This document shows positions 1-7,071 of a DNA stretch of 8,396 bases, piece by piece. This DNA is from an uncultured Eubacteriales bacterium (GTDB taxonomy: Bacteria; Bacillota; Clostridia; UBA1381; UBA9506). The notes below the pieces were generated by a model. It ran no database searches, was not told where the DNA came from, and was given only the letters and a program-made list of their open reading frames with translations. Location of the stretch: NCBI GenBank assembly GCA_902478395.1, contig CABSKZ010000108.1, positions 1-8,396 of the forward strand, written 5' to 3'. The translations under genes and the position numbers were made by a program. The stretch's first letter is position 1. Every line of letters starts with the position of its first letter.

Positions 1-1456
1 GATTAGAGATTGGTTTCATCCCTGTCAAAGAATCCCAAACCATCAGCGTTACACTTTTTCCTTCCACTGTTTCCGGATTGACAAAGCACACGCTGAACAG
101 TTTAGACGAATTGGGGGCAAGCGCCTGTGTCTGGTATGCAATCCGCTCTAATTTCCCGTTTGCCTCGTCTATCAGCGCTACGATAAGCGTAACATCCGCC
201 GTGCTGTTTCCGCCTGTCCGGTACACCGTCAGTTCCGTATGGAATTCTCCGTTCGCGTTGAGCGCCGTCAACTCACTTCCTGATGCGTCTGAGAATTTGA
301 GTCCGCCAAAGGTGAATTCATTGACCGGGGTTACGCTGACCTCCGAAATGATAATTCCATAAATATCATCCGATGTGTCATCCGGCGTACCGAAATCGGA
401 GAGATTGTTGGCAGTGTATATATGGAGGTTATATCCGGCTGTTATATTTGCGAAATCACAGTCCGTCAGCGTATAGGTGGAGGTTTTCCACGTACCTGTT
501 TTGGACTGCCAAGCGCTCCCGGTTTCTTTCAGATAATTATTCCACGACGTGTTGAGGACACTCGACTGCCACCTTACATTGATGCAGTTTTTAGCCGTAG
601 TTGTGTCCAGCGCGTCAAACCATTTGATTGTGATATTGACCGCGCTCGCGTCCGCAAATTTTTCCTGGTCCAGCAAAAGCCTGAATTCCTTATTGGACGC
701 GGTGGCATATGCCTTTCCGGTCATCGTAACGCCGTTTGTATCTGTGATTGTTCTTGGAGCAACATCTGCAGAAACAACCGAAAGATTTTCCGTCACATCC
801 GTCGTCCCTGCGCGGTAGGAGGCCGATGCGCCTTCATACAGCTGTTCCAGTCGGTAGCTTTCTTCCAGCGGTTCAATCGTAATGCTGTGTATCAGAACGC
901 CCCAGAAATCGTCAGAGGTATCCTCCGTGCCCATTGTTGTACAGCCGCCGGGAGCCCGTAAGACAAGATTCGCCTGGTTATTCAATATATTCGTCCTGGC
1001 AAAGTCTACGCCCTCGAGCTGGAATACCGTCGTCTCCCAACTCTCCGTCTGACTCGTTTTTACGGAGCCGCCATTCGCATAAGAGCCCGCCGTAGTCGGA
1101 TACTGTATGGTGAACCAATTATTTGCCGGCTGCCCAATCGCGTCATACCACTCTACCGTTACTTTAACTTTATGGATATCTGCAAACTTATCCATATCCA
1201 TTTGCATGAATATCTGGTTATCCCAGCTTGCAGAACCCGCGACCCCCGTTTTACCGCCAGCCGTAACCTGCTTTGCATACCATGTCGGCTTCAGCAGAGT
1301 CACATTCTCCGCGGAAGATACGGAGCTGAAATCGACATAACCCCTGAAATTTATTGGCTGGGAGGGAGAAAACGTAAACCCGCTCGCAGCGAAAAAGACC
1401 GTCAGTGTAAACAGCAGTGCCAATACCCGTTTTGAAATGGAAAACTTTGTCATCAT
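1..1456 (-). CDS. Secreted tandem-domain surface protein, probable carbohydrate-binding modules (partial, 3' end outside window)
   Basis: The frame is open from 1456 to the left edge: 485 codons without a stop. The start is ATGATG at 1456/1453, 7-10 bases after AGGCAGG. Residues 4-26 form a signal peptide (K4, K9, R10, then a hydrophobic run V11-A24), so the protein is exported. Two homologous modules follow. Copy 1 has KFAD at 90-93, WYDA at 103-106 and TEDTSDD at 177-183; copy 2 has KFAD at 266-269, WFDA at 279-282 and TPDDTSDD at 357-364. Each ends in a beta-strand pattern such as GVLIHSITIEP or GIIISEVSVTP. The layout (W-F/Y-D, W-K/E-T, DFA, DDxxG) resembles jelly-roll accessory domains of clostridial and Paenibacillus glycan-active proteins. 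From about residue 381 a third domain begins, with WDSLTGMKP at 474-482, a motif I know from Bacillota surface proteins. No catalytic domain is visible; one could lie beyond the edge. It is the last visible gene of the transporter operon. A glycan-binding role is inference. Confidence 0.85.
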   Translation of the reverse strand, partial: MMTKFSISKRVLALLFTLTVFFAASGFTFSPSQPINFRGYVDFSSVSSAENVTLLKPTWYAKQVTAGGKTGVAGSASWDNQIFMQMDMDKFADIHKVKVTVEWYDAIGQPANNWFTIQYPTTAGSYANGGSVKTSQTESWETTVFQLEGVDFARTNILNNQANLVLRAPGGCTTMGTEDTSDDFWGVLIHSITIEPLEESYRLEQLYEGASASYRAGTTDVTENLSVVSADVAPRTITDTNGVTMTGKAYATASNKEFRLLLDQEKFADASAVNITIKWFDALDTTTAKNCINVRWQSSVLNTSWNNYLKETGSAWQSKTGTWKTSTYTLTDCDFANITAGYNLHIYTANNLSDFGTPDDTSDDIYGIIISEVSVTPVNEFTFGGLKFSDASGSELTALNANGEFHTELTVYRTGGNSTADVTLIVALIDEANGKLERIAYQTQALAPNSSKLFSVCFVNPETVEGKSVTLMVWDSLTGMKPISN

Positions 1457-1508
1457 TAGAATACCTGCCTTTCTTTCATTCTGTTAATTTAAAGTGAAAA
1501 CAAACCTA

Positions 1509-2387
1509 TCAGCCTTTAACTGCGCCAACCATGACGCCCTTCACGAAATATTTCTGCAAAAAAGGATAGATGCAGAGCGCAGGAACGACGCTCACCATAA
1601 TCGTCGCATATTTAATGCTTTCCGACACCGACGCCGCATTCTGGAGCGCCTCCATATTCACCTGCTGGTCTGTCTGGTTCTGAATGAGTATTTCCCGCAG
1701 AATAAGCTGAAGCGGATACAAATCCCGTTTTCTCAGAAATATCATCGCGTTGAACCATGCGTTCCAGTGAAAAACCGCGTAATACAGAATCAAAACAGCA
1801 ATCGTCGGCATAGCAAGCGGGACCATGACAAAGACTAAAATCCACTCGTCGCTCGCCCCATCAATTTTCGCCGCCTCCTCCAGGCTGTCTGGAATCGCAG
1901 CAAAGCCCGTTCTCATAATGATCAGGTTATACGTATTGATCGCGACGGGCAGAATCAACGCCCAAAGCGTATCCGCAATGCCGATATTTCTCACTACCAG
2001 GTAAAAAGGGACGAGGCCGCCGCTGATAAACATCGTCGCTGTAATGAGTATCATAATGGGTTTTTGCCAGAACACATTCTTTCTGGTGAGAAAATAGGCG
2101 CCGATACAGGTCAGCACAATGTTGACTGCCACGCCTCCGACGAGCACAATCAGGGTGTTGCGGTAGCCGATGAATACCCTTGCATCCTCCAGCACTGCCT
2201 TGTAGGCGTTTAGGTTGAAGCCCAGCGGCCGCAGCAGCAGCCCCCTGTGCTGCATGACAAGAGCGCTGTCACTGATGGAGGCAAAAAGCACGTGCAGGAT
2301 CGGATACAGCATGATGCACGCCAGCACGATCATGATCAAAACATTTACAACATCAAAAATCTTGTTTCCAATTGTTCTTTTATTCAT
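1509..2387 (-). CDS. lplC: Carbohydrate ABC transporter permease, LplC/YtcP type
   Basis: This is the second membrane subunit of a CUT1-family importer, 292 residues, the usual length. Hydrophobic segments lie near residues 11-36, 75-98, 110-131, 140-158, 184-206 and 258-276, giving six membrane spans. The cytoplasmic loop that contacts the ATPase has the EAA motif: E171-A172-A173 followed by G177 and P190. The C-terminus FVKGVMVGAVKG is characteristic of LplC-type permeases. I chose the ATG at 2387 because GAGGTGGGG lies 5-13 bases upstream; a GTG at 2396 would fall inside that ribosome binding site. The site overlaps the TGA stop of the upstream permease, so the two genes are very probably translationally coupled. 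The substrate cannot be read from the sequence. The symbol denotes family resemblance only. Confidence 0.93.
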   Translation of the reverse strand: MNKRTIGNKIFDVVNVLIMIVLACIMLYPILHVLFASISDSALVMQHRGLLLRPLGFNLNAYKAVLEDARVFIGYRNTLIVLVGGVAVNIVLTCIGAYFLTRKNVFWQKPIMILITATMFISGGLVPFYLVVRNIGIADTLWALILPVAINTYNLIIMRTGFAAIPDSLEEAAKIDGASDEWILVFVMVPLAMPTIAVLILYYAVFHWNAWFNAMIFLRKRDLYPLQLILREILIQNQTDQQVNMEALQNAASVSESIKYATIMVSVVPALCIYPFLQKYFVKGVMVGAVKG

Positions 2388-2397
2388 TTGCCCCACC

Positions 2398-3348
2398 TCA
2401 CCATAAACTGCTTTCTGTTAATTTTCTGCTCAGGAAATTTGCGCTGATTAGCAAAACAAAGCTGCATAACGAGTTGAACAGACCTACGGCGGTGCTGTAG
2501 CTCCAGCTGAAGTCCAGCAGGCCCTTCCGGTAGATAAACGTCGAAATGATATCCGCCGTTTCGTAGACGGACTCATTGTAAAGCAGAATGATTTTCTCGT
2601 AGCCGATATTCATCATGGAGCCAACCTTGATAATCAGGAGCACAACAATTGTCGGCGCGATAGATGGAAGCGTGACACACCAAAGCTGCCGCAGTTTTCC
2701 CGCTCCGTCTACCCGCGCTGCCTCATAAAGCTCCTGGTCCACACCGGCAAGCGCAGCCATGTATATGATGGAATCCCACCCCATTGTCTGCCAGATTTCG
2801 GAAATAATATAAACCGTCCTGAAATATTTCGGCTCCTGCAAAAAGGGGATGCGCTGACCGAGAAACGGAGCCAGAATATCGTTTATAATCCCATCCGAAT
2901 AGGTGAACGTTTTAATTAGGCTGCATATGACGATAATCGATACAAACCGCGGAAGGTATACGATTGTCTGCGTCACCTTTAAAAATATGCGCGAACGGAG
3001 TTCATTCATCAGCAGCGCGAGGATGATGGGCGCCGGAAAGCAGAACACAATGGTGTAAACGCTTAAAACCAGCGTATTTTTGAGAATTCTCCCGAAGTAA
3101 TAGCTCGAGAAGAAATCTTTGAAGTGCGTCAAACCTGCCCAACTGCTTCCGAAAATCCCCAGCGACGGCGAATAGTTTTTAAACGCGATAATTGCGCCGA
3201 ACATCGGTGTATAATGAAATATGATATAATACACCAGAACTGGAAGCACCAGCAAATACAGACGGTGATTGCGCCTGAAGTCCCAAGAAAGGCGTTTTGA
3301 TAAACGGACACCGCTTTTTCTGTTTACTACAGCTTTGTTTGTTTGCAA
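2398..3348 (-). CDS. lplB: Carbohydrate ABC transporter permease, LplB/YteP type (TTG start)
   Basis: This is the first membrane subunit of the importer, 316 residues. A basic N-terminus of about 30 residues precedes the first span (31-47). Further spans lie near 91-114, 128-146, 178-200, 228-246 and 286-306. The family signature FHYTPMFGAIIAFKNYSP is at 44-61. The EAA loop reads YEAARVDGAGKLRQLWCVTLP, with EAA at 209-211, G215 and L227-P228, the coupling helix for the ATPase. The start is TTG: a strong AGGAGGG ends about 9 bases upstream, and no ATG or GTG lies in frame nearby. It begins 25 bases after the lipoprotein gene and its stop overlaps the next gene's ribosome binding site, so it is the middle of the transport operon. 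Assignment to the family is firm; the sugar is unknown. Confidence 0.93.
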   Translation of the reverse strand: MQTNKAVVNRKSGVRLSKRLSWDFRRNHRLYLLVLPVLVYYIIFHYTPMFGAIIAFKNYSPSLGIFGSSWAGLTHFKDFFSSYYFGRILKNTLVLSVYTIVFCFPAPIILALLMNELRSRIFLKVTQTIVYLPRFVSIIVICSLIKTFTYSDGIINDILAPFLGQRIPFLQEPKYFRTVYIISEIWQTMGWDSIIYMAALAGVDQELYEAARVDGAGKLRQLWCVTLPSIAPTIVVLLIIKVGSMMNIGYEKIILLYNESVYETADIISTFIYRKGLLDFSWSYSTAVGLFNSLCSFVLLISANFLSRKLTESSLW

Positions 3349-3373
3349 AATAGATACCCTCCTATGATTTGCC

Positions 3374-4942
3374 CTATCTGTTGTTATAACGGTCCAGAGC
3401 GGCCTGTTTGCATGAAATGACCTTATCGATTCCCATAGACTTTATCTGTTCGACGTATGCGTCAAAGCCTGTCTCAATATCTTCAACCCCTAAAAGGAAT
3501 TTAAAGAATTTTTCATCTTTAAAGGTTTTAATATCGCTCAGGAGCTTCGTCGCTGTGTTCGATTCCTCAGTCGTATAGGTAACAGGGGGCATGAGGTGGC
3601 TCGCCGCGTCTGAATATTCCCAGTTTGCAATTGCTTCCTTCTGATTTTCAAACATCAGGTTCTGGCTGTACGCCTCCCACTGCTGGACGCCCTGGGCCCC
3701 GCCGATATTGGCGTACATATCCAGCTGGCCGCTGCGCAGGATGCTTTCTTTAAAAACAGGTTTTCCGTCCACAAGGTCATATGCGACGCCTTCCGCCCCA
3801 TAGTTGTAGAGCTTGATTCCTTCCTCGGTGAAAAAGTAGTCGAGGTATCTGGCCGCCAGAGCGGCGTTTTTAGACGAAGCCGATATAGCTTGACCTTGGC
3901 TCATCATGTAGTTGTCAATCTGGCCCATATACGGCATATCCCCTTTATTTACAACCGGGTATTTCGTTCCGACCAGATTATAATTGGGGTCTACACTTTG
4001 CATATTGAGCATCCATTTCCCAAGTGCGCCGCCAGCCAGGCCAATTGAGGCACCGGCCTGCCCGTTTGTCATTTTCGCATTGATTGCGTTTGTATCGACA
4101 GAAGCAATGTTCGGGTCAATAAGCCCCTCCTTGTACCATGTTGAGAGTACCTTGAGCGCTTCTTTGCAGGCAGGCTGAATTGGTCCGTAAACAACCTGGC
4201 CGTTTTCCAGGTAGAAGTCTTCTGAAAAGCCTCCCATCGAGATGGGATACGCGCCGCCCATGAACATCGATATGTATTCAGGCGGGCACACGAACGGTGT
4301 CTCCGCGCCTTTTTTCTCGCGGAAGGCCTTTAAAGCGGTATGCCACTCGTCAAGCGTTTCCGGCACCGTAAGCCCCAGGTCGTCGAGCCAGTCTTTGCGC
4401 ATAATCGGGCCTGTATAGGTCAAAAGCTTGTCATCTCCCCGGAATGATGGGACAAAACAGTAGTTTCCTTCATCATTTTTGGCCTGTTTTTCGAGAACCT
4501 CCGAGGTAGAGAGGTATGCCCTTAGATTCGGCATGTGGTCCTGCACCAGCTCATTCAGGTTCAAAATATGGCCGCCGTCCACCGCGCTCTGTGCGCCGCT
4601 GGGAAAATCGAGCCATTCGTACATGACGATATCCGGCAGGTTGCCCGAAGCAAGAAGCAGGTTGAACTGCTCCGTAGCCACCGAAACGGATACGGGGATA
4701 TATTCAACATCGACACCCGTTCTAACGGCGATTTCCTGGTAAAGCGGTGCTTCCTCCCGTTTCACCTTGCCCGCAGTGTAGTCTACATACCAAAATTGCA
4801 GCTTCTCGTCCGTCTCTATCGGATAGCTGAACGAATCCCCTGCCTGAATTGCTGTAGTGCCACCGTTCGTCTGTTTCTGACAGCCGGATGCGATTCCGGC
4901 CAACAGCATAATTGCCAAGCTGAAACACATTAGTTTTTTCAT
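3374..4942 (-). CDS. lplA: Extracellular solute-binding lipoprotein, family 1 (LplA/YtcQ type)
   Basis: This is the binding subunit of the importer, 522 residues, normal for the large LplA/YtcQ-type proteins. The signal peptide is MKKLMCFSLAIMLLAGIASG followed by C21, which would be lipid-modified and tether the protein outside the membrane. The lipobox is slightly atypical, with Ala at -3. Family signatures include FNLLLASGNLPDIV (93-106), MRKDWLDDLGLTVPETLDEW (181-200), YGAEGVAYDLVDGKPVF (381-397) and a C-terminal SMGIDKVISCKQAALDRYN (502-520). I start at the ATG at 4942: AAAGGAGAAG lies just upstream, and an in-frame ATG at 4966 would put that site inside the gene and spoil the signal peptide. 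It is the first gene after the promoter at 4996-5025. The ligand is probably an oligosaccharide or modified sugar, inferred from family and from the secreted protein downstream. The symbol denotes family resemblance only. Confidence 0.94.
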   Translation of the reverse strand: MKKLMCFSLAIMLLAGIASGCQKQTNGGTTAIQAGDSFSYPIETDEKLQFWYVDYTAGKVKREEAPLYQEIAVRTGVDVEYIPVSVSVATEQFNLLLASGNLPDIVMYEWLDFPSGAQSAVDGGHILNLNELVQDHMPNLRAYLSTSEVLEKQAKNDEGNYCFVPSFRGDDKLLTYTGPIMRKDWLDDLGLTVPETLDEWHTALKAFREKKGAETPFVCPPEYISMFMGGAYPISMGGFSEDFYLENGQVVYGPIQPACKEALKVLSTWYKEGLIDPNIASVDTNAINAKMTNGQAGASIGLAGGALGKWMLNMQSVDPNYNLVGTKYPVVNKGDMPYMGQIDNYMMSQGQAISASSKNAALAARYLDYFFTEEGIKLYNYGAEGVAYDLVDGKPVFKESILRSGQLDMYANIGGAQGVQQWEAYSQNLMFENQKEAIANWEYSDAASHLMPPVTYTTEESNTATKLLSDIKTFKDEKFFKFLLGVEDIETGFDAYVEQIKSMGIDKVISCKQAALDRYNNR

Positions 4943-4995
4943 AAACACATCTTCTCCTTTTCTCATGAAATGAATGCCTGATTGATTACGCTCCC

Positions 4996-5025
4996 ATTAT
5001 AGCACCGCTGAAAATCATTTGTATA
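4996..5025 (-). promoter_or_regulatory. Probable sigma-A promoter of the transporter operon
   Basis: On the minus strand a perfect TATAAT (4996-5001) is preceded at 18 bases by TATACA (5020-5025), which matches TTGACA at four of six positions. Transcription would begin near 4988, leaving a leader of about 45 bases before the lipoprotein start. The weak -35 suggests that an activator may be needed. Confidence 0.6.
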
Positions 5026-5054
5026 TCTCCATTTTTTTATGGATATTCAATATC
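5023..5054. promoter_or_regulatory. Inverted repeats just upstream of the transporter promoter (possible operator)
   Basis: Two small symmetric elements sit against the -35 box. TCCAT (5028-5032) and ATGGA (5039-5043) are separated by six T. GATAT (5042-5046) and ATATC (5050-5054) are separated by TCA. Their place directly upstream of a weak -35 is where an activator of sugar transport genes would bind. The region is AT-rich, so chance repeats are possible, and no specific regulator can be named. Confidence 0.25.
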
Positions 5055-5079
5055 TTACTTTTGCGGCAAAACCCGCCCG

Positions 5080-5129
5080 AAAAGCAAAAACAGCGAAAGC
5101 CCGGACATAAAGTCCGGACCTCCGCTGTT
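5080..5129 (-). terminator. Rho-independent terminator after the radical SAM block
   Basis: The arms AACAGCG (5089-5095) and CGCTGTT (5123-5129) pair; inside them CCGGAC (5101-5106) pairs with GTCCGG (5112-5117) around a five-base loop, with an internal loop between the two stems. Read on the minus strand the hairpin is followed by a T-rich tract (TTTGCTTTT, 5088-5080). It lies between the radical SAM gene and the transporter promoter, so it would separate the two transcription units. A T-poorer tract on the other side makes plus-strand function less likely. Confidence 0.7.
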
Positions 5130-5156
5130 GACTCTTTTAATTTTATGTACCTGGGC

Positions 5157-5306
5157 TTACTCGTTTGAAAGCCCTGTTTTCTTTGCCGCAATCAGCCAGG
5201 CGGCGCGGCGAAAAATTGACGCCCTCACCGCTATTCTCATCTCAATAGATACTCGCCTCCGCCAACGGCAGGCTATCTCCCACCCCGCTATAACAGCACC
5301 GCTCAT
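5157..5306 (-). CDS. Doubtful 49-residue ORF overlapping the radical SAM stop
   Basis: An ATG at 5306 overlaps the TGA of the radical SAM gene in an ATGA arrangement and runs 49 codons to a TAA at 5157. The product is very basic (CRWRRR near residue 13; further Arg and Lys later) and has no membrane segment or motif I recognise. No good ribosome binding site precedes it. The junction suits translational coupling, but the Arg-rich, irregular composition is also what non-coding GC-rich DNA gives. The same stretch could be a structured 3' leader or a dispersed repeat ending at the terminator. I do not assign a function. Confidence 0.2.
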   Translation of the reverse strand: MSGAVIAGWEIACRWRRRVSIEMRIAVRASIFRRAAWLIAAKKTGLSNE

Positions 5307-6160
5307 TTTAGCTTGTCCCGCATGACCTGCATGTACCCGCTAGATAGGGTATATTTTTTCCGCAGAGCATTTATCATGCGGTAAAGCCCGTCCTTATATT
5401 CTTTTCCCGCTCCGCCGGTTTTGAACAAAGCCCGCAGCGCGGCCTCCTGCTCCGGCATTTTTTCATGGATGAACGCAAAGAAGCAGTTTCTTGTCGTTCC
5501 TCGCAGATAAAGTACGCCGGGCAGGACATAATGAACGCCGCTGTCCTTCGCGGCAGATAACAGCCCGTCCAGGTTTTCGAACTGGTCTGTAACGTATGGA
5601 ATCACCGGCATCATATGCAGCCCGACAGAGGCGTTTGTTTTCCGAAATTCCTTCAGCATTGCAAACCGCTTTTTGCTTTCTGCCGCGCCAGGTTCGATGA
5701 GCTTGCGTACCGCTTCGTCCATCGTTGTGACGGTCGCCGCAATATTGATATAGGTGATGCGCGAAAGCTCGTCAATCAAATCGAAGTCGCGCAGCGCCAG
5801 CACGGATTTTGTTGAAATGATGGCGGGCGTTTTGTAGCGGATGAGCAGCTTCAGAATTTCCGGCATCAGCCGGTACTGCTCTTCCGCGGGTTGGTAGCTG
5901 TCTGTCACGCCGCCGATGTTGACAACCTCACGCTTCCAGCCAGGCGCAGATAGTTCCCGTTCCAGCTGCTCTACCACGTTTGTTTTGATATAGATATCCT
6001 TGGCAAAACTGCCGTCCAAATACTGGTGTGAATACATCGCGTAGCAGTATTGGCAGCCATGCTGGCACCCCCGGTAGAGGTTTAAATCCCAGCCATATGG
6101 GATTTTCCGTTTCAGTTGGTTCAACGCGCTTTTGCAAGTGATTTCATGGTATGCCGCCAT
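5303..6160 (-). CDS. Radical SAM protein, spore-photolyase-like (SPL) superfamily
   Basis: The product has 285 residues. Near the N-terminus is YRGCQHGCQYC, giving the CX3CX2C cluster at C32, C36 and C39 that would hold a 4Fe-4S centre and cleave S-adenosylmethionine to a 5'-deoxyadenosyl radical. The context KRKIPYGWDLNLYRGC and the following YAMYSHQYL fit the SPL-type or 'Rv2578c-like' radical SAM proteins, whose substrates are mostly unknown. Further core pieces are VNIGGVTDSYQPAE, IISTKSVLALRD (a core strand) and HMMPVIPYVTD. It lacks the extra C-terminal features that would make it a true spore photoproduct lyase, so I do not call it splB. I start at the ATG at 6160, one base after the upstream stop (TGAAATG); AAAGGA lies 11-12 bases before it. 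An ATG at 6181 with GGCGG upstream, adding seven residues and a 20-base overlap, is nearly as likely. The terminator at 5080-5129 ends this unit. Confidence 0.88.
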   Translation of the reverse strand: MAAYHEITCKSALNQLKRKIPYGWDLNLYRGCQHGCQYCYAMYSHQYLDGSFAKDIYIKTNVVEQLERELSAPGWKREVVNIGGVTDSYQPAEEQYRLMPEILKLLIRYKTPAIISTKSVLALRDFDLIDELSRITYINIAATVTTMDEAVRKLIEPGAAESKKRFAMLKEFRKTNASVGLHMMPVIPYVTDQFENLDGLLSAAKDSGVHYVLPGVLYLRGTTRNCFFAFIHEKMPEQEAALRALFKTGGAGKEYKDGLYRMINALRKKYTLSSGYMQVMRDKLK

Positions 6161-6161
6161 T

Positions 6162-6974
6162 TCATGCAGGGTCCTTTCCATTATTTTTCCGCCAAAATTG
6201 CAGGATATATGCCGATGTCCAGACGCGGTAGTAGGTTCCGAACCGGTTCGGCCAGCCGCCATCCTCCGCCTGGTTGCTCTTCACTTCCTCCAAGATAGCC
6301 GGAAGAGCCTCTTTTGAAAATGGTACACAGTCCTCAATACAGCCGGATATTTTCGGCCACTGCGGCGCGCTGGGCGGCGGCGTCAAAATTTGCTCGCACC
6401 ACGCTAAAATTTCGTTGCTCTGCTGGCTGTCAGGTAGCTGTGAATACAGGCCGGAATAGGCTGATGCATTCCAGAAATCCGGATTTTGTGACACAGAACC
6501 GAACCGCTTGCTCAAAAATCTGATTGCTGGTTCCAGCAATTCACTCCCAGCAGGGACGCCAAGCTGCATGAGCCACTTTGCAGTCATTCCCGTCTTATAT
6601 TCGACATAGATGCCGCTTCCCATGTGGTCTGGAACCGGAAACTGCCGCATTTCCTCGGGGTCGTCCCAGCTGCCGTCCGGCCGTTGGGTCTGCTTACAGA
6701 ATGCGAGCGTTTTGGCATATAGTTCACTTTCCCCCAACCCGAAGCGGTATATTAAACCAAGAGCTGAAATGACCGCAAACTGGGAGCTGACCGGACCGGT
6801 ATATTCTTCGTCCAATCCATGCGCGAAGCCGCCATCCGTATTTTGGTAAGCCGCAAGCGCACGTTCGACCGCGTTCTTTCTCCCCTCTTCCAACAGATAT
6901 GCACAGCAGGCCTTCTGCAATTCCGTACCGTTTTCCATGATATATGCTTTTGCTTTTTCTGTAACCCTGTCCAT
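6162..6974 (-). CDS. Prenyltransferase/squalene-cyclase-like alpha/alpha-toroid repeat protein
   Basis: The product has 270 residues and appears soluble, with no signal peptide or membrane span. It carries QW-like repeat motifs typical of alpha6/alpha6 toroid folds: QNTDGGFAHGL at 44-54, QRPDGSWDD at 97-105 and QAEDGGWPNRFG at 235-246, each followed by a helix pair (for example SSQFAVISALGLIYRFGL and YRVWTSAYILQF). The catalytic DXDD of class II terpene cyclases is not present, and the protein is less than half the length of squalene-hopene cyclase, so cyclase activity is unlikely; small proteins of this type are usually of unknown function. The ATG at 6974 was chosen because GGTGGAGG ends 6 bases upstream; an in-frame ATG at 7007 would include that site. 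Its stop is one base from, or overlaps, the radical SAM gene, so the two are probably made together. No convincing promoter is visible in the 97 bases upstream. Confidence 0.85.
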   Translation of the reverse strand: MDRVTEKAKAYIMENGTELQKACCAYLLEEGRKNAVERALAAYQNTDGGFAHGLDEEYTGPVSSQFAVISALGLIYRFGLGESELYAKTLAFCKQTQRPDGSWDDPEEMRQFPVPDHMGSGIYVEYKTGMTAKWLMQLGVPAGSELLEPAIRFLSKRFGSVSQNPDFWNASAYSGLYSQLPDSQQSNEILAWCEQILTPPPSAPQWPKISGCIEDCVPFSKEALPAILEEVKSNQAEDGGWPNRFGTYYRVWTSAYILQFWRKNNGKDPA

Positions 6975-7071
6975 CGAATACCTCCACCTTTTTCCTTGAT
7001 CATACACAAAGGGTATCTATTCTCACTAAGCGCATCCGTCGCTCGGTTTTGCTAAGTATTCATATCATACA

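Noticed and set aside
422..961. 179-codon open frame on the plus strand
   Set aside because: It lies fully antisense to the secreted protein, whose frame has a signal peptide, matching internal repeats and a good ribosome binding site. The plus-strand product is Cys/Arg-rich with no pattern.
5001..5303. AGCACCGCT occurs at 5001-5009 and 5295-5303, like a target-site duplication around a 285-base insertion
   Set aside because: The enclosed ends show no terminal inverted repeats, one copy overlaps the radical SAM stop codon, and a 9-base match within 300 bases has an appreciable chance of arising at random.
5303..6262. Longer radical SAM reading frame from 6262
   Set aside because: The added N-terminus would overlap the toroid gene by 100 bases, is not family-like, and lacks a ribosome binding site; homologous proteins begin just before the ITxKSALN motif.
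6975..7071. Promoter or terminator between the AraC and toroid genes
   Set aside because: TATGAT occurs but without a usable -35 at the right distance, and no hairpin with a T tract is present, so I annotate neither; read-through from the AraC gene is possible.
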